Of a stretch of 64,000 bases of DNA, positions 8,505 through 16,664 are shown in pieces (positions within the stretch are counted from its first letter, which is position 1; each line of letters starts with the position of its first letter). Location: the NCBI GenBank assembly GCA_902472305.1, contig CABRNK010000004.1, positions 121,555-185,554 on the forward strand, read 5' to 3'. The notes under the pieces are model-generated. The model did not search any database. It worked only from the letters and a program-made list of their open reading frames with translations, and was not told the origin of the DNA. This stretch comes from Hominenteromicrobium sp900549945 (GTDB lineage Bacteria; Bacillota; Clostridia; Oscillospirales; Acutalibacteraceae). A program made the translations under genes and the position numbers.

Positions 8505-9004
8505 TCACCGCGCCTGCGGCACAGTAAAAAGACGTTTTTGTGTTTTTAGGACGGCGCTGTTCGTTCGGTTCCCCGTAACGCTCGAGCGTTTCCAGCGGGT
8601 AGGCGCGCGTCCAGTGGTACGGCTGTAATTCGCGCAGCGGCACAAAGCGCAGGCTGCCGTCGTCACGCCGACGCGGACGTCCTCGCCCCAGTAGCGCAGC
8701 CGCTCCTGACAGACGCCGCACGGCGAGAGCACCGTGAACGGGGTGTTTTCGTCCTCCCGCACGACGCACAGGCAGTGCGTGACCCGCTCGTTATACTTGT
8801 GCGCCTCGCACATCGCACCGGTCTCGATGCAGAGCAGCACGCCGGCGTTGGCGCTTTCCAGCGCGACGCTGGTGAAAAAGCTGCCCGGCGCCGTGTGCAC
8901 GACCCGGCGCCGCCCCAGCCGGTCGGAAAGCGCTTCTGGATAAACGCGACGGCGGTCTCGTACATTTTCGCTTCGATTTCTGCGCAGCGCGTGGCAGAAT
9001 CCAC
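8505..9004 (-). pseudogene. Frameshifted cytidine/blasticidin-S-deaminase-like gene
   Basis: Three frames must be joined to read one protein. The N-terminal part, from a GTG at 9004 behind AGGAGAG, reads DSATRCAEIEAKMYETAVAF up to WGGAG. The middle part reads VVHTAPGSFFTSVALES, then CIETGAMCEAHK (zinc Cys and catalytic Glu) and LSPCGVCQERL (PCxxC zinc site). The C-terminal part reads DGSLRFVPLRELQPYHW. Breaks lie near 8900 (one base missing by a GGG run) and near 8665. Intact members are Zn-dependent deaminases of cytidine-type nucleosides. Either the gene is dead or the assembly has two indels. Confidence 0.8.
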
Positions 9005-9071
9005 GGCAAAATCTCTCCTGCGGGCGGCCCGGCCGTCCGGCAGTGCGGGCACGCTCCGAATGTAAAAGCAA

Positions 9072-9110
9072 AGGGGCGCGCCCGCCGCCCGGAGAGGACG
9101 GCGCGCAGCG
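9072..9110 (-). terminator. Possible terminator downstream of the TM2 genes
   Basis: On the minus strand GGGCGC(U)GC can pair with GCGCGCCC around a GC-rich inner hairpin, followed by CTTTGCTTTT. The T-run is interrupted, so it is only moderate. Confidence 0.4.
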
Positions 9111-9128
9111 CCCTGTGTTTTTTGTAAA

Positions 9129-9989
9129 TCAGTCTATAAACGGCAGGCCGTGCCCGTCGACGAGCTTCTTGCCCTGCAAAAGCTGTACGCCCTCGACAAT
9201 GCCCCAGATGGCCGAGACGACGGCCAGCCAGCCGCAGGAAACGACAGTGATCGCGAGCTGCGCGACGCCGACGCCGATGCGGCCCTGATAGAAGTTGTGC
9301 ACGCCGAATGTACCGAACAGGATGCCGAGCAGCGCGGCCGCAATGCGGCTCTTCTGCGGGTAGATCTTCTGCGCCGCGTAGGGCGGCTGGTAGCCCTGCT
9401 GCCCGTACGGGTTCGAGGCGTAGGGCTGCTGGTAGGGCGGCTGCGGCTCATTGTACGGCGGCTGATACTGCTGTGTGTAGCGCGGCGGCTGATAGCCTCC
9501 GTTTTCCGCCGGGTCCGGCTGTGTGGGGGGCGTCTGCTCCGGCGCGGCCTGCGTATACTGCGGGGGCTGATACGGTGCGGCCTGCTGATACGGCGCCGCC
9601 TGCTGCGTGTACTGCGGCGGCTGGTAGTAGGACTGCTGGTATGCCGGGTGCTGGGGTGCAGGCGGCGGTGTGAACGGGGCCTGCTGCGCTGCGCTGTAGG
9701 CGGGCGGCACCGGCATCTCCGGTGCGGGCGGAACCTCAGCATCCTGCACGGCAGCCGCCACGGCCTCGGCTCTGTCCGCCACCTCGGCGGGGTCGAGCGT
9801 CAGTTCCGGTACGGGCTTTTCGGGCGCGGCTTCCGGCGCATAGCTGCCGGTTTCCGGTGCGGGCGCGGGTTCTGCGGCGGGCGAGCCGCCGGCGATTTCC
9901 CCGTCTGCCGCGGGCTGTACCGCCTCGGGCGCGGGATCCGGCTGGGCCGCCGGGGTGTTGTTCCGGTTGTTATCGTTAAAATCCGTCAT
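9129..9989 (-). CDS. TM2-domain protein with long proline/glutamine-rich N-terminus
   Basis: A 286-residue protein. Residues 1-205 are low complexity, rich in Pro, Ala, Gln and Tyr, with repeated QPPYTQQ-like units. Residues about 210-275 form a TM2 domain: KSRIAAALLGILFGTFGVHNFY, then a second helix ending VEGVQLLQGKK. TM2 proteins are small two-helix membrane proteins of mostly unknown role; the GVHNFYQG turn is diagnostic. It has an AAAGGAG site before its ATG and lies 25 bases downstream of a second TM2 gene. The disordered N-terminus could bind partners, but no function is established. Confidence 0.85.
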   Translation of the reverse strand: MTDFNDNNRNNTPAAQPDPAPEAVQPAADGEIAGGSPAAEPAPAPETGSYAPEAAPEKPVPELTLDPAEVADRAEAVAAAVQDAEVPPAPEMPVPPAYSAAQQAPFTPPPAPQHPAYQQSYYQPPQYTQQAAPYQQAAPYQPPQYTQAAPEQTPPTQPDPAENGGYQPPRYTQQYQPPYNEPQPPYQQPYASNPYGQQGYQPPYAAQKIYPQKSRIAAALLGILFGTFGVHNFYQGRIGVGVAQLAITVVSCGWLAVVSAIWGIVEGVQLLQGKKLVDGHGLPFID

Positions 9990-10014
9990 GGTTCCGGTTC
10001 TCCTTTCGGTGTGC

Positions 10015-10374
10015 TCAGTCTTTCAGTTTGATGCCGTTGCCGTCGGCGTTGATTCTGTGCTCGAGGATATGCACGCCCTCGACGACGCCCCAGACCATCA
10101 TGGCGACCGTGCTGATGCCGCAGGTGAGCGCGGCGCCCAGCGTTGCGACGAGGATCTGGATCAGACCGCGCTGGCTGTTGCCGAGATAGAAGTTGTGCAG
10201 CCCGATCGTGCCGGCCAGAATGCCGAGAATGCCGGCGGCAAGGCGGCTTTTCTGCGGGTAGCCCTCGGGCGGCTCCATGCCCTCAAAGGGTACGGCCGTG
10301 TAAACGGGCGGCTGCGGGGGGACCGGCGCGCCGCCGGACGGGCTTGTGTAGGGGTTATAATTATTGTCCTGCAT
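10015..10374 (-). CDS. TM2-domain membrane protein
   Basis: A 119-residue protein with a short proline-rich N-terminus (about 45 residues) and a TM2 domain: KSRLAAGILGILAGTIGLHN followed by FYLGN and a second helix ending in VWGVVEGVHIL. The start is ATG 10374 with AAGAGGT upstream; the frame stays open 75 bases further but without protein character. It shares the YPQKSRxAAxxLGI core with its neighbour at 9129, so the two are paralogues in one operon, with this gene first. Confidence 0.85.
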   Translation of the reverse strand: MQDNNYNPYTSPSGGAPVPPQPPVYTAVPFEGMEPPEGYPQKSRLAAGILGILAGTIGLHNFYLGNSQRGLIQILVATLGAALTCGISTVAMMVWGVVEGVHILEHRINADGNGIKLKD

Positions 10375-10538
10375 ATCGTTACCTCTTTTCGTGATCGTAG
10401 CGCTTGCTTTCTTGTTATTTATTGTATCGGAAGCCCCGGCACTTTGCAAGCGGTTTGGAGCGGATGTAAGAATGTCTTAAATTTTGTTAAGGCGGCGGAT
10501 AGGCTTCTAAAGAATTTTGCCGGTTTTCCCGCTTTATC

Positions 10539-10567
10539 TTGAAAAAACAGACGGTCTGCTGTATACT
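10539..10567 (+). promoter_or_regulatory. Promoter of the degV gene
   Basis: TTGAAA (10539-10544), 17-base spacer, TATACT (10562-10567). Confidence 0.8.
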
Positions 10568-10623
10568 GAACAGTATCATGTGGATGTGCCGCACCAATGG
10601 CACACGAGAAAAGGGGAAGAGTG

Positions 10624-11466
10624 ATGAAAGTCTTGATTTCAGCCGACAGTACCTGCGATCTTTCCGCGGCGCTGCGCGAAAAATTCAACATCGGCATCGT
10701 GCCGCTTTACATTGAACGGGAAGGGAAAAATTACCGCGACGGCGTGGACATCACGCCGCAGGATATTTTCGATTACGTCGGCGCGGGGCGCGGCGTGTGC
10801 CGCACGGCCGCCGTCAATACGGGCGACTACCTCGAGCGTTTTTCCGCTTGGCGGAAGGAATACGACGCGGTGATCCACTTCAACATCAGCAGCGAGATGT
10901 CGAGCTGCTACCAGAACGCCTGCGCCGCGGCGGCCGAGTGCGAAAACGTGCACGTGGTCGATTCGCGGAACCTATCCACCGGCAGCGGGCTTCTGGTGCT
11001 GGAGGCCGCCGAGCGCGCCGCCGCGGGCGAGGACCCGGCGGCGATCGCGCAGCGGATGCGCGAGACGGCGGAAAAGGTGGAGGCGAGCTTCGTCATCGAC
11101 ACGCTGTTTTACCTGCAGAAGGGCGGGCGCTGTTCGTCGATCGTCGCGCTCGGGGCGAACCTTTTAAAGCTCAAGCCGTGTATCGAGGTCAAAAACGGCA
11201 GCATGGGCGTCGGCAAAAAGTACCGCGGCAAAATTGAAAGCTGCATCGCGCAGTACGTGCGCGAGCGCCTCAGCGGGCGCGATGACCTGCGGCGAGACCG
11301 CATCTTCATCACGCATTCCGGCTGCGCGCCGGCGGTTGTCGAAAACGTGCGCGGCATCATCGCCGAATGCGGCGGCTTTGGCGAGGTGCTGGAGACGACG
11401 GCAGGCTGCACGATTTCGAACCACTGCGGGCCGAACACGCTCGGCGTGCTGTTCGTCCGCAAATGA
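10624..11466 (+). CDS. DegV-family fatty-acid-binding protein
   Basis: A 280-residue cytoplasmic protein. Typical DegV elements are SADSTCDLS at the N-terminus, YRDGVDITPQDIFDYV near residue 37, TAAVNTGDYLERF, the ISSEMSSCYQNA helix near residue 100 and DTLFYLQKGGRCSS near residue 160. Members bind a fatty acyl chain; FakB proteins of this fold present fatty acids to the FakA kinase. No fakA is in view, so a role in fatty-acid handling is inference. The ATG at 10624 follows AGGGGAAG. Confidence 0.9.
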   Translation: MKVLISADSTCDLSAALREKFNIGIVPLYIEREGKNYRDGVDITPQDIFDYVGAGRGVCRTAAVNTGDYLERFSAWRKEYDAVIHFNISSEMSSCYQNACAAAAECENVHVVDSRNLSTGSGLLVLEAAERAAAGEDPAAIAQRMRETAEKVEASFVIDTLFYLQKGGRCSSIVALGANLLKLKPCIEVKNGSMGVGKKYRGKIESCIAQYVRERLSGRDDLRRDRIFITHSGCAPAVVENVRGIIAECGGFGEVLETTAGCTISNHCGPNTLGVLFVRK

Positions 11467-11514
11467 CGCCCGGGCCGCGCGCGTGCCGGCCGGCGGAAGG
11501 AATGATGGATCTGT

Positions 11515-12780
11515 ATGGAAATATATCGTAAATTCGCGCGGGCCATGCGGCCCGCGCGTGAATACGCTGCGGCCTTTTTCCGTTGGTCTCTGCTCGGCGC
11601 AGTTGTAGGGCTTGCCGGCGGCGCGGTCGGCGCGGCTTTCTCGAAGGCTGTGGAGTGCGCGACCGCGCTGCGGGGCGAAAACGGCTGGCTGTTGTATCTG
11701 CTGCCGCTCGGCGGCCTTTTGATCGTCGGGCTTTACCGGCTCTGCCGCGTCTCCGGCATCGGCACAAACGAGGTCTTTGAGAGCGTGCGCGCCGAAAAGG
11801 GCGTTTCGATTCTGCTCGCGCCTGCGATCTTCCTCGGCACGGTCGTCACGCATCTGCTCGGCGGCTCGGCCGGGCGCGAGGGCGCGGCCTTACAGCTCGG
11901 CGGCAGCATGGCGACGCTTTTCGGGCGGCTGTTCCGCCTCAGCGAACGGGACCGGCATATTCTGACGATGTGCGGCATGGGCGCGGTTTTCGCGGCGGTG
12001 TTCGGCACGCCGATGGCGGCCTGCGTCTTTGCGGTGGAGGTCGTGAGCGTCGGGCGGTTCTGCACGGCGGCGCTGCTGCCGTGCGTCGTCTCCTCGGCCT
12101 CGGCGTTCGGCGTCGCGCAGGCGCTCGGCATCAAGCCGGAGCGTTTTTCGGTGGGAGCGGTTCCGGCGTTTTCGCTGGAGGCCGTGTGGAAAATGCTCGT
12201 GGTCGCGGCGGCGGGCGCGCTCGTCAGCATCCTGTTCTGCTGGGCGATGCACACGGGTGCACATCTCTTTCAGCGTTTCATCCGAAACGAGTGGCTGCGC
12301 GCCGCGGCGGGCGGCGTGCTCGTGATAGCGCTCTCGCTGCTCTGCGGCACGGCGGATTACAACGGCGGCGGCATCGCCGTGATCGAGCGCGTGTTTGAAT
12401 CGGGCGCGGTGCGGCCCGAGGCGTTCCTTTTGAAGATCCTGTTCACGGCGGTCACGATTGGCGCCGGGTTCAAGGGCGGCGAGATCGTGCCGACGCTGTT
12501 CATCGGCGCGACGATGGGCGGCGCGCTGGCGCTTGTGCTCGGCATGAGCCCTGCGTTCGGCGCGGCGGTGGGCATTGCGGCGCTGTTCTGCGGTGTGACG
12601 AACTGCCCGCTCGCCACGGTACTGCTGAGCATTGAGCTGTTCGGCGGCGAGGGCGCGCTGTTTTACATGATCGCCGCGTTCGTCAGCTTTCTGCTTTCGG
12701 GTTATTTCAGCCTGTATTCGGGCCAGCGCATCGTGTTTTCAAAGCTGCGCGAGGAAGAAGTCAACGTGCAGGGTCACTGA
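11515..12780 (+). CDS. ClC-family anion channel/antiporter, divergent clade
   Basis: A 421-residue polytopic membrane protein without CBS domains. It has the ClC gating motif GGSAGREGAALQLGG with the gating Glu at 122, the VFGTPMAACVFAVEV helix and the GFKGGEIVPTLFIGA segment. The canonical chloride-coordinating GSGIP motif is missing; GIGTNEVF is found instead. Loss of that Ser and a GREGxxxQ/FKGGE pattern are features shared with fluoride-exporting CLC-F proteins, so fluoride export is possible. There is no room for a fluoride riboswitch in the 48-base gap after degV. The ATG at 11515 is about 14 bases from GGAAGGA. Confidence 0.85.
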   Translation: MEIYRKFARAMRPAREYAAAFFRWSLLGAVVGLAGGAVGAAFSKAVECATALRGENGWLLYLLPLGGLLIVGLYRLCRVSGIGTNEVFESVRAEKGVSILLAPAIFLGTVVTHLLGGSAGREGAALQLGGSMATLFGRLFRLSERDRHILTMCGMGAVFAAVFGTPMAACVFAVEVVSVGRFCTAALLPCVVSSASAFGVAQALGIKPERFSVGAVPAFSLEAVWKMLVVAAAGALVSILFCWAMHTGAHLFQRFIRNEWLRAAAGGVLVIALSLLCGTADYNGGGIAVIERVFESGAVRPEAFLLKILFTAVTIGAGFKGGEIVPTLFIGATMGGALALVLGMSPAFGAAVGIAALFCGVTNCPLATVLLSIELFGGEGALFYMIAAFVSFLLSGYFSLYSGQRIVFSKLREEEVNVQGH

Positions 12781-12811
12781 GCATAAAAGAGCCGCATGCG
12801 GTTCAGTCCAT

Positions 12812-12860
12812 AAAAAAGGCGGCGCCTCCGGCGGAAAACCGGATGGCGCTGCCCTTTTTT
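12812..12860. terminator. Terminator between the ClC gene and hflC
   Basis: AAAAAAGGC, GGCGCC and CCGG pair with CCGG, GGCGC and GCCCTTTTTT with small bulges. The flanking A and T runs make it usable in both directions. Confidence 0.8.
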
Positions 12861-12909
12861 GTCTGCCGGTCGGCCTGCCGTCCGGTATTTTTTATCGGTA
12901 GTGCGGAAA

Positions 12910-13785
12910 TCAGGGGCTCGTCAGGATCTGCGCGAGGTCGGAATCCGCGCTGAGGATGATCGTCTTTTCATCGCCGTTCAGCGTTTCCTTGAGCGCGTCG
13001 AGCGCGAGCGTGAATTCGTAGAATTCCTGCTTTTCGGGCGAGTTATACGCCTCGGCCAGCATGCGCATGTATTCGGCCTCGCCCTCGGCGACGAGCTTTG
13101 CGGCCTCCGCCTCGGCGTTTGAGACGATGATGTTCACCTGCTTATCGACGTCGTTGCGGATCAGGGAGGCTTCATAGTTGCCGTCCGCGGTGTATTTCTC
13201 CGCGATCTGCTGGCGCTCGGAGATCATGCGCGTGTAGACCGCGCTCTCGTTCGCCTCCGGCAGGTCGAAGCGCTTGATCTTCACGTCCTCGACCCGGATG
13301 CCGTAGTTTTCGGCCAGCGCATCGACGCTTGTCGTGATGCCCTCGTAGATTTCGTTTCGCTCCGCGGCGTCGTCCATGTTGATGATGTCCGCCTGCGAGA
13401 GCGTGCCCATCACGTTCTTGAGCGCATTGTAGGTCAGCGCGTTCAGGCGCTCCTCGGCGACGGTCGTGTTGCCGAGCGACTGGTAAAATTTCAGCGGGTC
13501 GGCGATCTCCCAAAGCACGTAGCAGTCCACCGTCATGTTCTGCTTGTCGGCGGTCAGCACCTCGCTGGGCGGGATGTCGTAGAGCATCGTCGCCTTCGGG
13601 AAATACTTGACGCTGTCGATGAACGGCAGCTTAAAGTGCAGCCCGGCCGCATCGGTCGTCGATACGATCTTCGAGGCGCGCACCGTGCAGCCGTATTCGT
13701 TTTCACGCACGGTGAACATCGAGCCGAACAGGCAGACGGCCGCGGCAAGCACGACGGCTGAAATCACAATCACTTTCTTTTTCAT
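12910..13785 (-). CDS. hflC: Protease modulator HflC (SPFH/prohibitin family)
   Basis: A 291-residue protein with one N-terminal membrane helix (about residues 4-24), an SPFH domain starting VRENEYGCTVRASKI, and a coiled-coil half rich in Ala, Glu and Arg (EAEAAKLVAEGEAEYMRMLAE). HflC pairs with HflK in a large cage that restrains the FtsH membrane protease. It lies 16 bases downstream of hflK with AGGAG before its ATG, matching the usual hflK-hflC order. The overall length is close to that of proteobacterial HflC. Confidence 0.9.
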   Translation of the reverse strand: MKKKVIVISAVVLAAAVCLFGSMFTVRENEYGCTVRASKIVSTTDAAGLHFKLPFIDSVKYFPKATMLYDIPPSEVLTADKQNMTVDCYVLWEIADPLKFYQSLGNTTVAEERLNALTYNALKNVMGTLSQADIINMDDAAERNEIYEGITTSVDALAENYGIRVEDVKIKRFDLPEANESAVYTRMISERQQIAEKYTADGNYEASLIRNDVDKQVNIIVSNAEAEAAKLVAEGEAEYMRMLAEAYNSPEKQEFYEFTLALDALKETLNGDEKTIILSADSDLAQILTSP

Positions 13786-13801
13786 GGGTTAATCTCCTCG
13801 T

Positions 13802-14836
13802 TTATTCACCGGATGCGGCCTGATTGCCGTCCTGTACAAAGCTTTCAAGCGGAAGCATCATGTCCACGCCGCCTTCGCCGGCGGTGTTGATGTACACCTT
13901 CACGCCGGGGAGCGCCTCGGAAATCGCCTCGTAATACATGCGCGAGCGCGTGATGTCCGGATTTTGGCTGTATTCCTTGAACATGGCTTCGAACATCGCG
14001 ACCTGCTCGGTCGCCTCGTTGATGCGCTTCTGCTTCAAATATTCCGCGTTGCGCAGCAGCTCGTCGGCGCTGGCCTCGGCCTGCGGGAGCTGGGCGTTCT
14101 GGTAGGCGCGGGCCTCGTTCATGACGGTTTCCGCCTGCTGCTTCGCCGTCTCCACAGCCTTAAAGGCCTCGGTGACCTCCTCGGTCGGCGGGTCGGAATC
14201 CTGAATTTTCACGTCCACGAGCGTCAGGCCGATGTCGTACGTCTGCAAAACCTCGGCGACAAGCTCCTTGACGCGCATCTGGATCGATTCCTTGCCGGTC
14301 GTCAGCACGGCGTCCACAGCCTCCGAGCCGACCACGTTGCGCACTTGGCTTTGCAGCAGGTTGCGCAGGATCGTTTCGGGGTCGTACGAGCCGTAGAGAT
14401 ACTGCTCGGGGTTGCTCACCTTGTATTCGACGAAGAATTCCACGTTGACGATGTTGTAATCGCCGGTGATCATCTTCGTCTCACTGTCGATGATGTCGAA
14501 GCTGTCGGCGTCGCCGCCGGTGCTGCGGTAGCCGAGCTCGAGCTTCTGGTAGACGTTGACGTCCACCTTTTCGACCTGCTGGATGCCGAGCGGCAGCTTG
14601 AAGTGCAGGCCGGCGTCGGTCACGTCGGTGACCTTGCCGAACGTCGTCACAACGGCCTGCTGCTTGTCGTCCACCGTGTACCAGCAGGTGGCGGCGACGG
14701 CGACCACGAGCGCGGCGAGAAGGCCGATGAGCAGATAGCGCGGCAGCTTTTTCGGCAGGCCGCCGCCCGAACGAACGGGATACACCGCGGGGCCGCCCTC
14801 CGGCGGCGCGCCGGCGCCCTTAAAAAAATCAAACAT
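13802..14836 (-). CDS. hflK: FtsH protease activity modulator HflK
   Basis: A 344-residue protein with a Gly/Pro-rich N-terminus, a membrane helix at about residues 33-55, an SPFH domain beginning YTVDDKQQAVVTTFGKV and a helical region with the NARAYQNAQLPQAEA-like segment typical of HflK. It acts with HflC at the membrane as a regulator of FtsH-dependent quality control. An AAAAAGGAG site precedes the ATG. It is probably co-transcribed from the promoter before the DUF1836 gene. Confidence 0.9.
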   Translation of the reverse strand: MFDFFKGAGAPPEGGPAVYPVRSGGGLPKKLPRYLLIGLLAALVVAVAATCWYTVDDKQQAVVTTFGKVTDVTDAGLHFKLPLGIQQVEKVDVNVYQKLELGYRSTGGDADSFDIIDSETKMITGDYNIVNVEFFVEYKVSNPEQYLYGSYDPETILRNLLQSQVRNVVGSEAVDAVLTTGKESIQMRVKELVAEVLQTYDIGLTLVDVKIQDSDPPTEEVTEAFKAVETAKQQAETVMNEARAYQNAQLPQAEASADELLRNAEYLKQKRINEATEQVAMFEAMFKEYSQNPDITRSRMYYEAISEALPGVKVYINTAGEGGVDMMLPLESFVQDGNQAASGE

Positions 14837-14898
14837 AAATCATTTTCTCCTTTTTCAAAAATGAATGCGCCTTCTTGAGGCCGCATTGTACGGGCGGC

Positions 14899-15474
14899 TC
14901 ACACGATGCGCGGCGATTTCGGCAGCGTGCGCAGCATGCGCTGGGCCTCCTCCTGAAGCTGTGCGGAGCGCCAGGCGGTCAGCATGATCCGCAGAACCTC
15001 GTGCACGCGCGACCGCGCGCCGGGAACCGGCTCGTTGTAGTCCGGCAGGCTGCGTTCGAGCAGGGGCGTGATCTCGTTCGCGGTCGGGAAGCCGCCGCGC
15101 TCCACCGCGCGGACGAGCACGACGAAGGCGTTGTAGAGCTCTGTGTCGTCGATGGTGTCGTCCTCCTCGTCGTCCAGCGCGCCGTTGACATAGCTCAAAA
15201 GCTGGCAGATCTGGTCGATCGGCAGCGCGCTCTTCAGCGCGTTGATGATCAGGACGCGGCTGAGCTGGCGGCGCGTGTACTTGCGCTGCTTCGGCGCGGA
15301 GAGAAAGCCGCGGCGCACCCAGTTCTGCACGATGTACGGCTCAAGCCCTGTGACCTGTGTGACCTGCGAGAGCACGAGGCCCCCCGTCAGGAACATGGCG
15401 GATAGTATCTCCTCCGCCGCCTCGGGCTTATCGGAATCGACGCGGAGCACGGTGCCGGGAAGTGTCCAATTCAA
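14899..15474 (-). CDS. DUF1836 domain protein (MerR-like DNA-binding region)
   Basis: A 191-residue protein. Residues 25-110 match DUF1836 in character: SQVTQVTGLEPYIVQNWVRR and then KYTRRQLSRVLIINALKSA, resembling the start of a MerR-type winged helix. The rest is helical and acidic. It starts at TTG 15474, favoured by AAAGGAGAC seven bases upstream. It is first in a run with hflK and hflC and has a near-perfect promoter. A transcription factor role is inferred; its targets may include this operon. Confidence 0.75.
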   Translation of the reverse strand: MNWTLPGTVLRVDSDKPEAAEEILSAMFLTGGLVLSQVTQVTGLEPYIVQNWVRRGFLSAPKQRKYTRRQLSRVLIINALKSALPIDQICQLLSYVNGALDDEEDDTIDDTELYNAFVVLVRAVERGGFPTANEITPLLERSLPDYNEPVPGARSRVHEVLRIMLTAWRSAQLQEEAQRMLRTLPKSPRIV

Positions 15475-15505
15475 ATTTCTCGTCTCCTTTTAATGTGGTG
15501 AATAA

Positions 15506-15534
15506 AATATAATATACAATCAAAAGATTGTCAA
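15506..15534 (-). promoter_or_regulatory. Strong promoter of the DUF1836-hflK-hflC run
   Basis: On the minus strand TTGACA (15534-15529), a 17-base spacer and TATATT (15511-15506). The spacer holds a small inverted repeat, ATCTTTTGAT-like. Confidence 0.88.
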
Positions 15535-15666
15535 TAGGTATTTCGAGATTTTTTCAAATTTTCACGAAATTTTTGTAACAATGAGCTTCCCGCTGCTTAC
15601 ATACAGGGTGAAAGGAAAAAATACCCGCCGGCTGAAACGGCGCGGCGGTGCGAAAGGGGCTTGCAC

Positions 15667-16596
15667 ATGAAAGGGAAAACAGCGGCTTTGGCGCTTGCGT
15701 GCGCGCTCGCCCTGCTTGGCACGGCGTGCGGCAGCGTGCAGACGACAGAGGAGACAGCCGCAGCGCACGGCAGCACGGCGGCGCATGCGCAGGAAAACGG
15801 CGCCGGTTGGAGCGCCGCCGGAGACACAGAGGCCGAAGCGGTGGCCGAAGCGGCGGGAGAGGCGCTCTCCGATGGGGACGCCGGCGCACCGGCTGCGGAC
15901 CGGCAGGTCATCCGCACCGCGAACCTGTCGCTCGAAACGAAGCAGTACGACGAAGCGCTCGCGCTCGTTCGCGGTGCGGCGGCTGAATCGGGCGGCTATA
16001 TCGAGCACACCGCGTCGTATGCGGACAGCGGCGCGCGCAGCACATCGTTTACCTGCCGCATCCCGGCCGCCGCATACGCGGAATTTCTCGAGGCGGTGCG
16101 CGCGGCGGGCAGCGTGCAGTACGCCGAGGAGGGGACAAAGGACGCGACGAACGAATACGTCGATCTGGAGGCGCGGCTGAAAAGCCTGCGCACGCAGGAG
16201 ACGCGGCTGCTCGCGCTGCTGGAGGAGTCCGGCAGTCTGGAGGAGCTTTTGGCGGTGCAGGAGAAGCTGACGGCCGTGCAGTACGAGATCGAGCGCTATA
16301 CCGGAGAGATGAAGGCGCTTGAGAACAGCATCGAGTACGCGGCCGTGTCCGTGTATGTCGAGGAGGTCGAAGCGTACACGCCGGTGGAGCCGGACTTCGG
16401 CGCGCGCATTGCGGCGGCCTTTTCGGATATGCTGCGCGGCGTGGCGTCCGGCGCGCAGGGCGTTATAATCGCGCTGGTTTACGCGCTGCCGCTCTTTGCC
16501 GCCGGCGGCGCTGTCACAGTTGTCGTTCTGCTTTGCGTCCGGCGCAAAAGGCGCAGAAGGCGGCCGCCCGTGACGCCGCAGGAAAATATGAAATAG
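15667..16596 (+). CDS. DUF4349 lipoprotein
   Basis: About 309 residues. A lipoprotein signal peptide ends at LLGTAC, with Cys about 20 residues in. After a low-complexity Ala/Glu stretch comes a DUF4349 domain: RTANLSLETKQYDEAL, TSFTCRIPAAAYAEFLEAV, YVDLEARLKSLRTQETRLLALLE (coiled coil). A C-terminal helix near residues 270-292 is followed by a basic tail. The layout is a surface-anchored sensor-like protein; the family's role is unknown. ATG 15667 is preferred to TTG 15661. Confidence 0.85.
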   Translation: MKGKTAALALACALALLGTACGSVQTTEETAAAHGSTAAHAQENGAGWSAAGDTEAEAVAEAAGEALSDGDAGAPAADRQVIRTANLSLETKQYDEALALVRGAAAESGGYIEHTASYADSGARSTSFTCRIPAAAYAEFLEAVRAAGSVQYAEEGTKDATNEYVDLEARLKSLRTQETRLLALLEESGSLEELLAVQEKLTAVQYEIERYTGEMKALENSIEYAAVSVYVEEVEAYTPVEPDFGARIAAAFSDMLRGVASGAQGVIIALVYALPLFAAGGAVTVVVLLCVRRKRRRRRPPVTPQENMK

Positions 16597-16599
16597 GGC

Positions 16600-16655
16600 T
16601 TGACATAACAATTATTGTTATGATATAATCCATAACATAACAATTTATGTTATGG
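16600..16655 (+). promoter_or_regulatory. Promoter with two palindromic operators for the ArsR-MFS operon
   Basis: TTGACA (16600-16605) and TATAAT (16624-16629) flank a perfect 19-base palindrome CATAACAAT-T-ATTGTTATG (16604-16622). Directly downstream is a second perfect inverted repeat, CCATAACATAA / TTATGTTATGG (16630-16655), with a 4-base centre. Both share the core CATAACA. Sites in the spacer and over the start of transcription fit tight self-repression by the ArsR-like protein. Confidence 0.9.
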
Positions 16656-16664
16656 AGGGGCACC

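Noticed and set aside
9150..10031. 293-codon plus-strand frame across the TM2 gene
   Set aside because: Arg/Leu-rich shadow of the proline-rich repeats on the minus strand.
11467..11514. Fluoride riboswitch before the ClC gene
   Set aside because: Only 48 bases separate the genes and no conserved aptamer sequence is seen.
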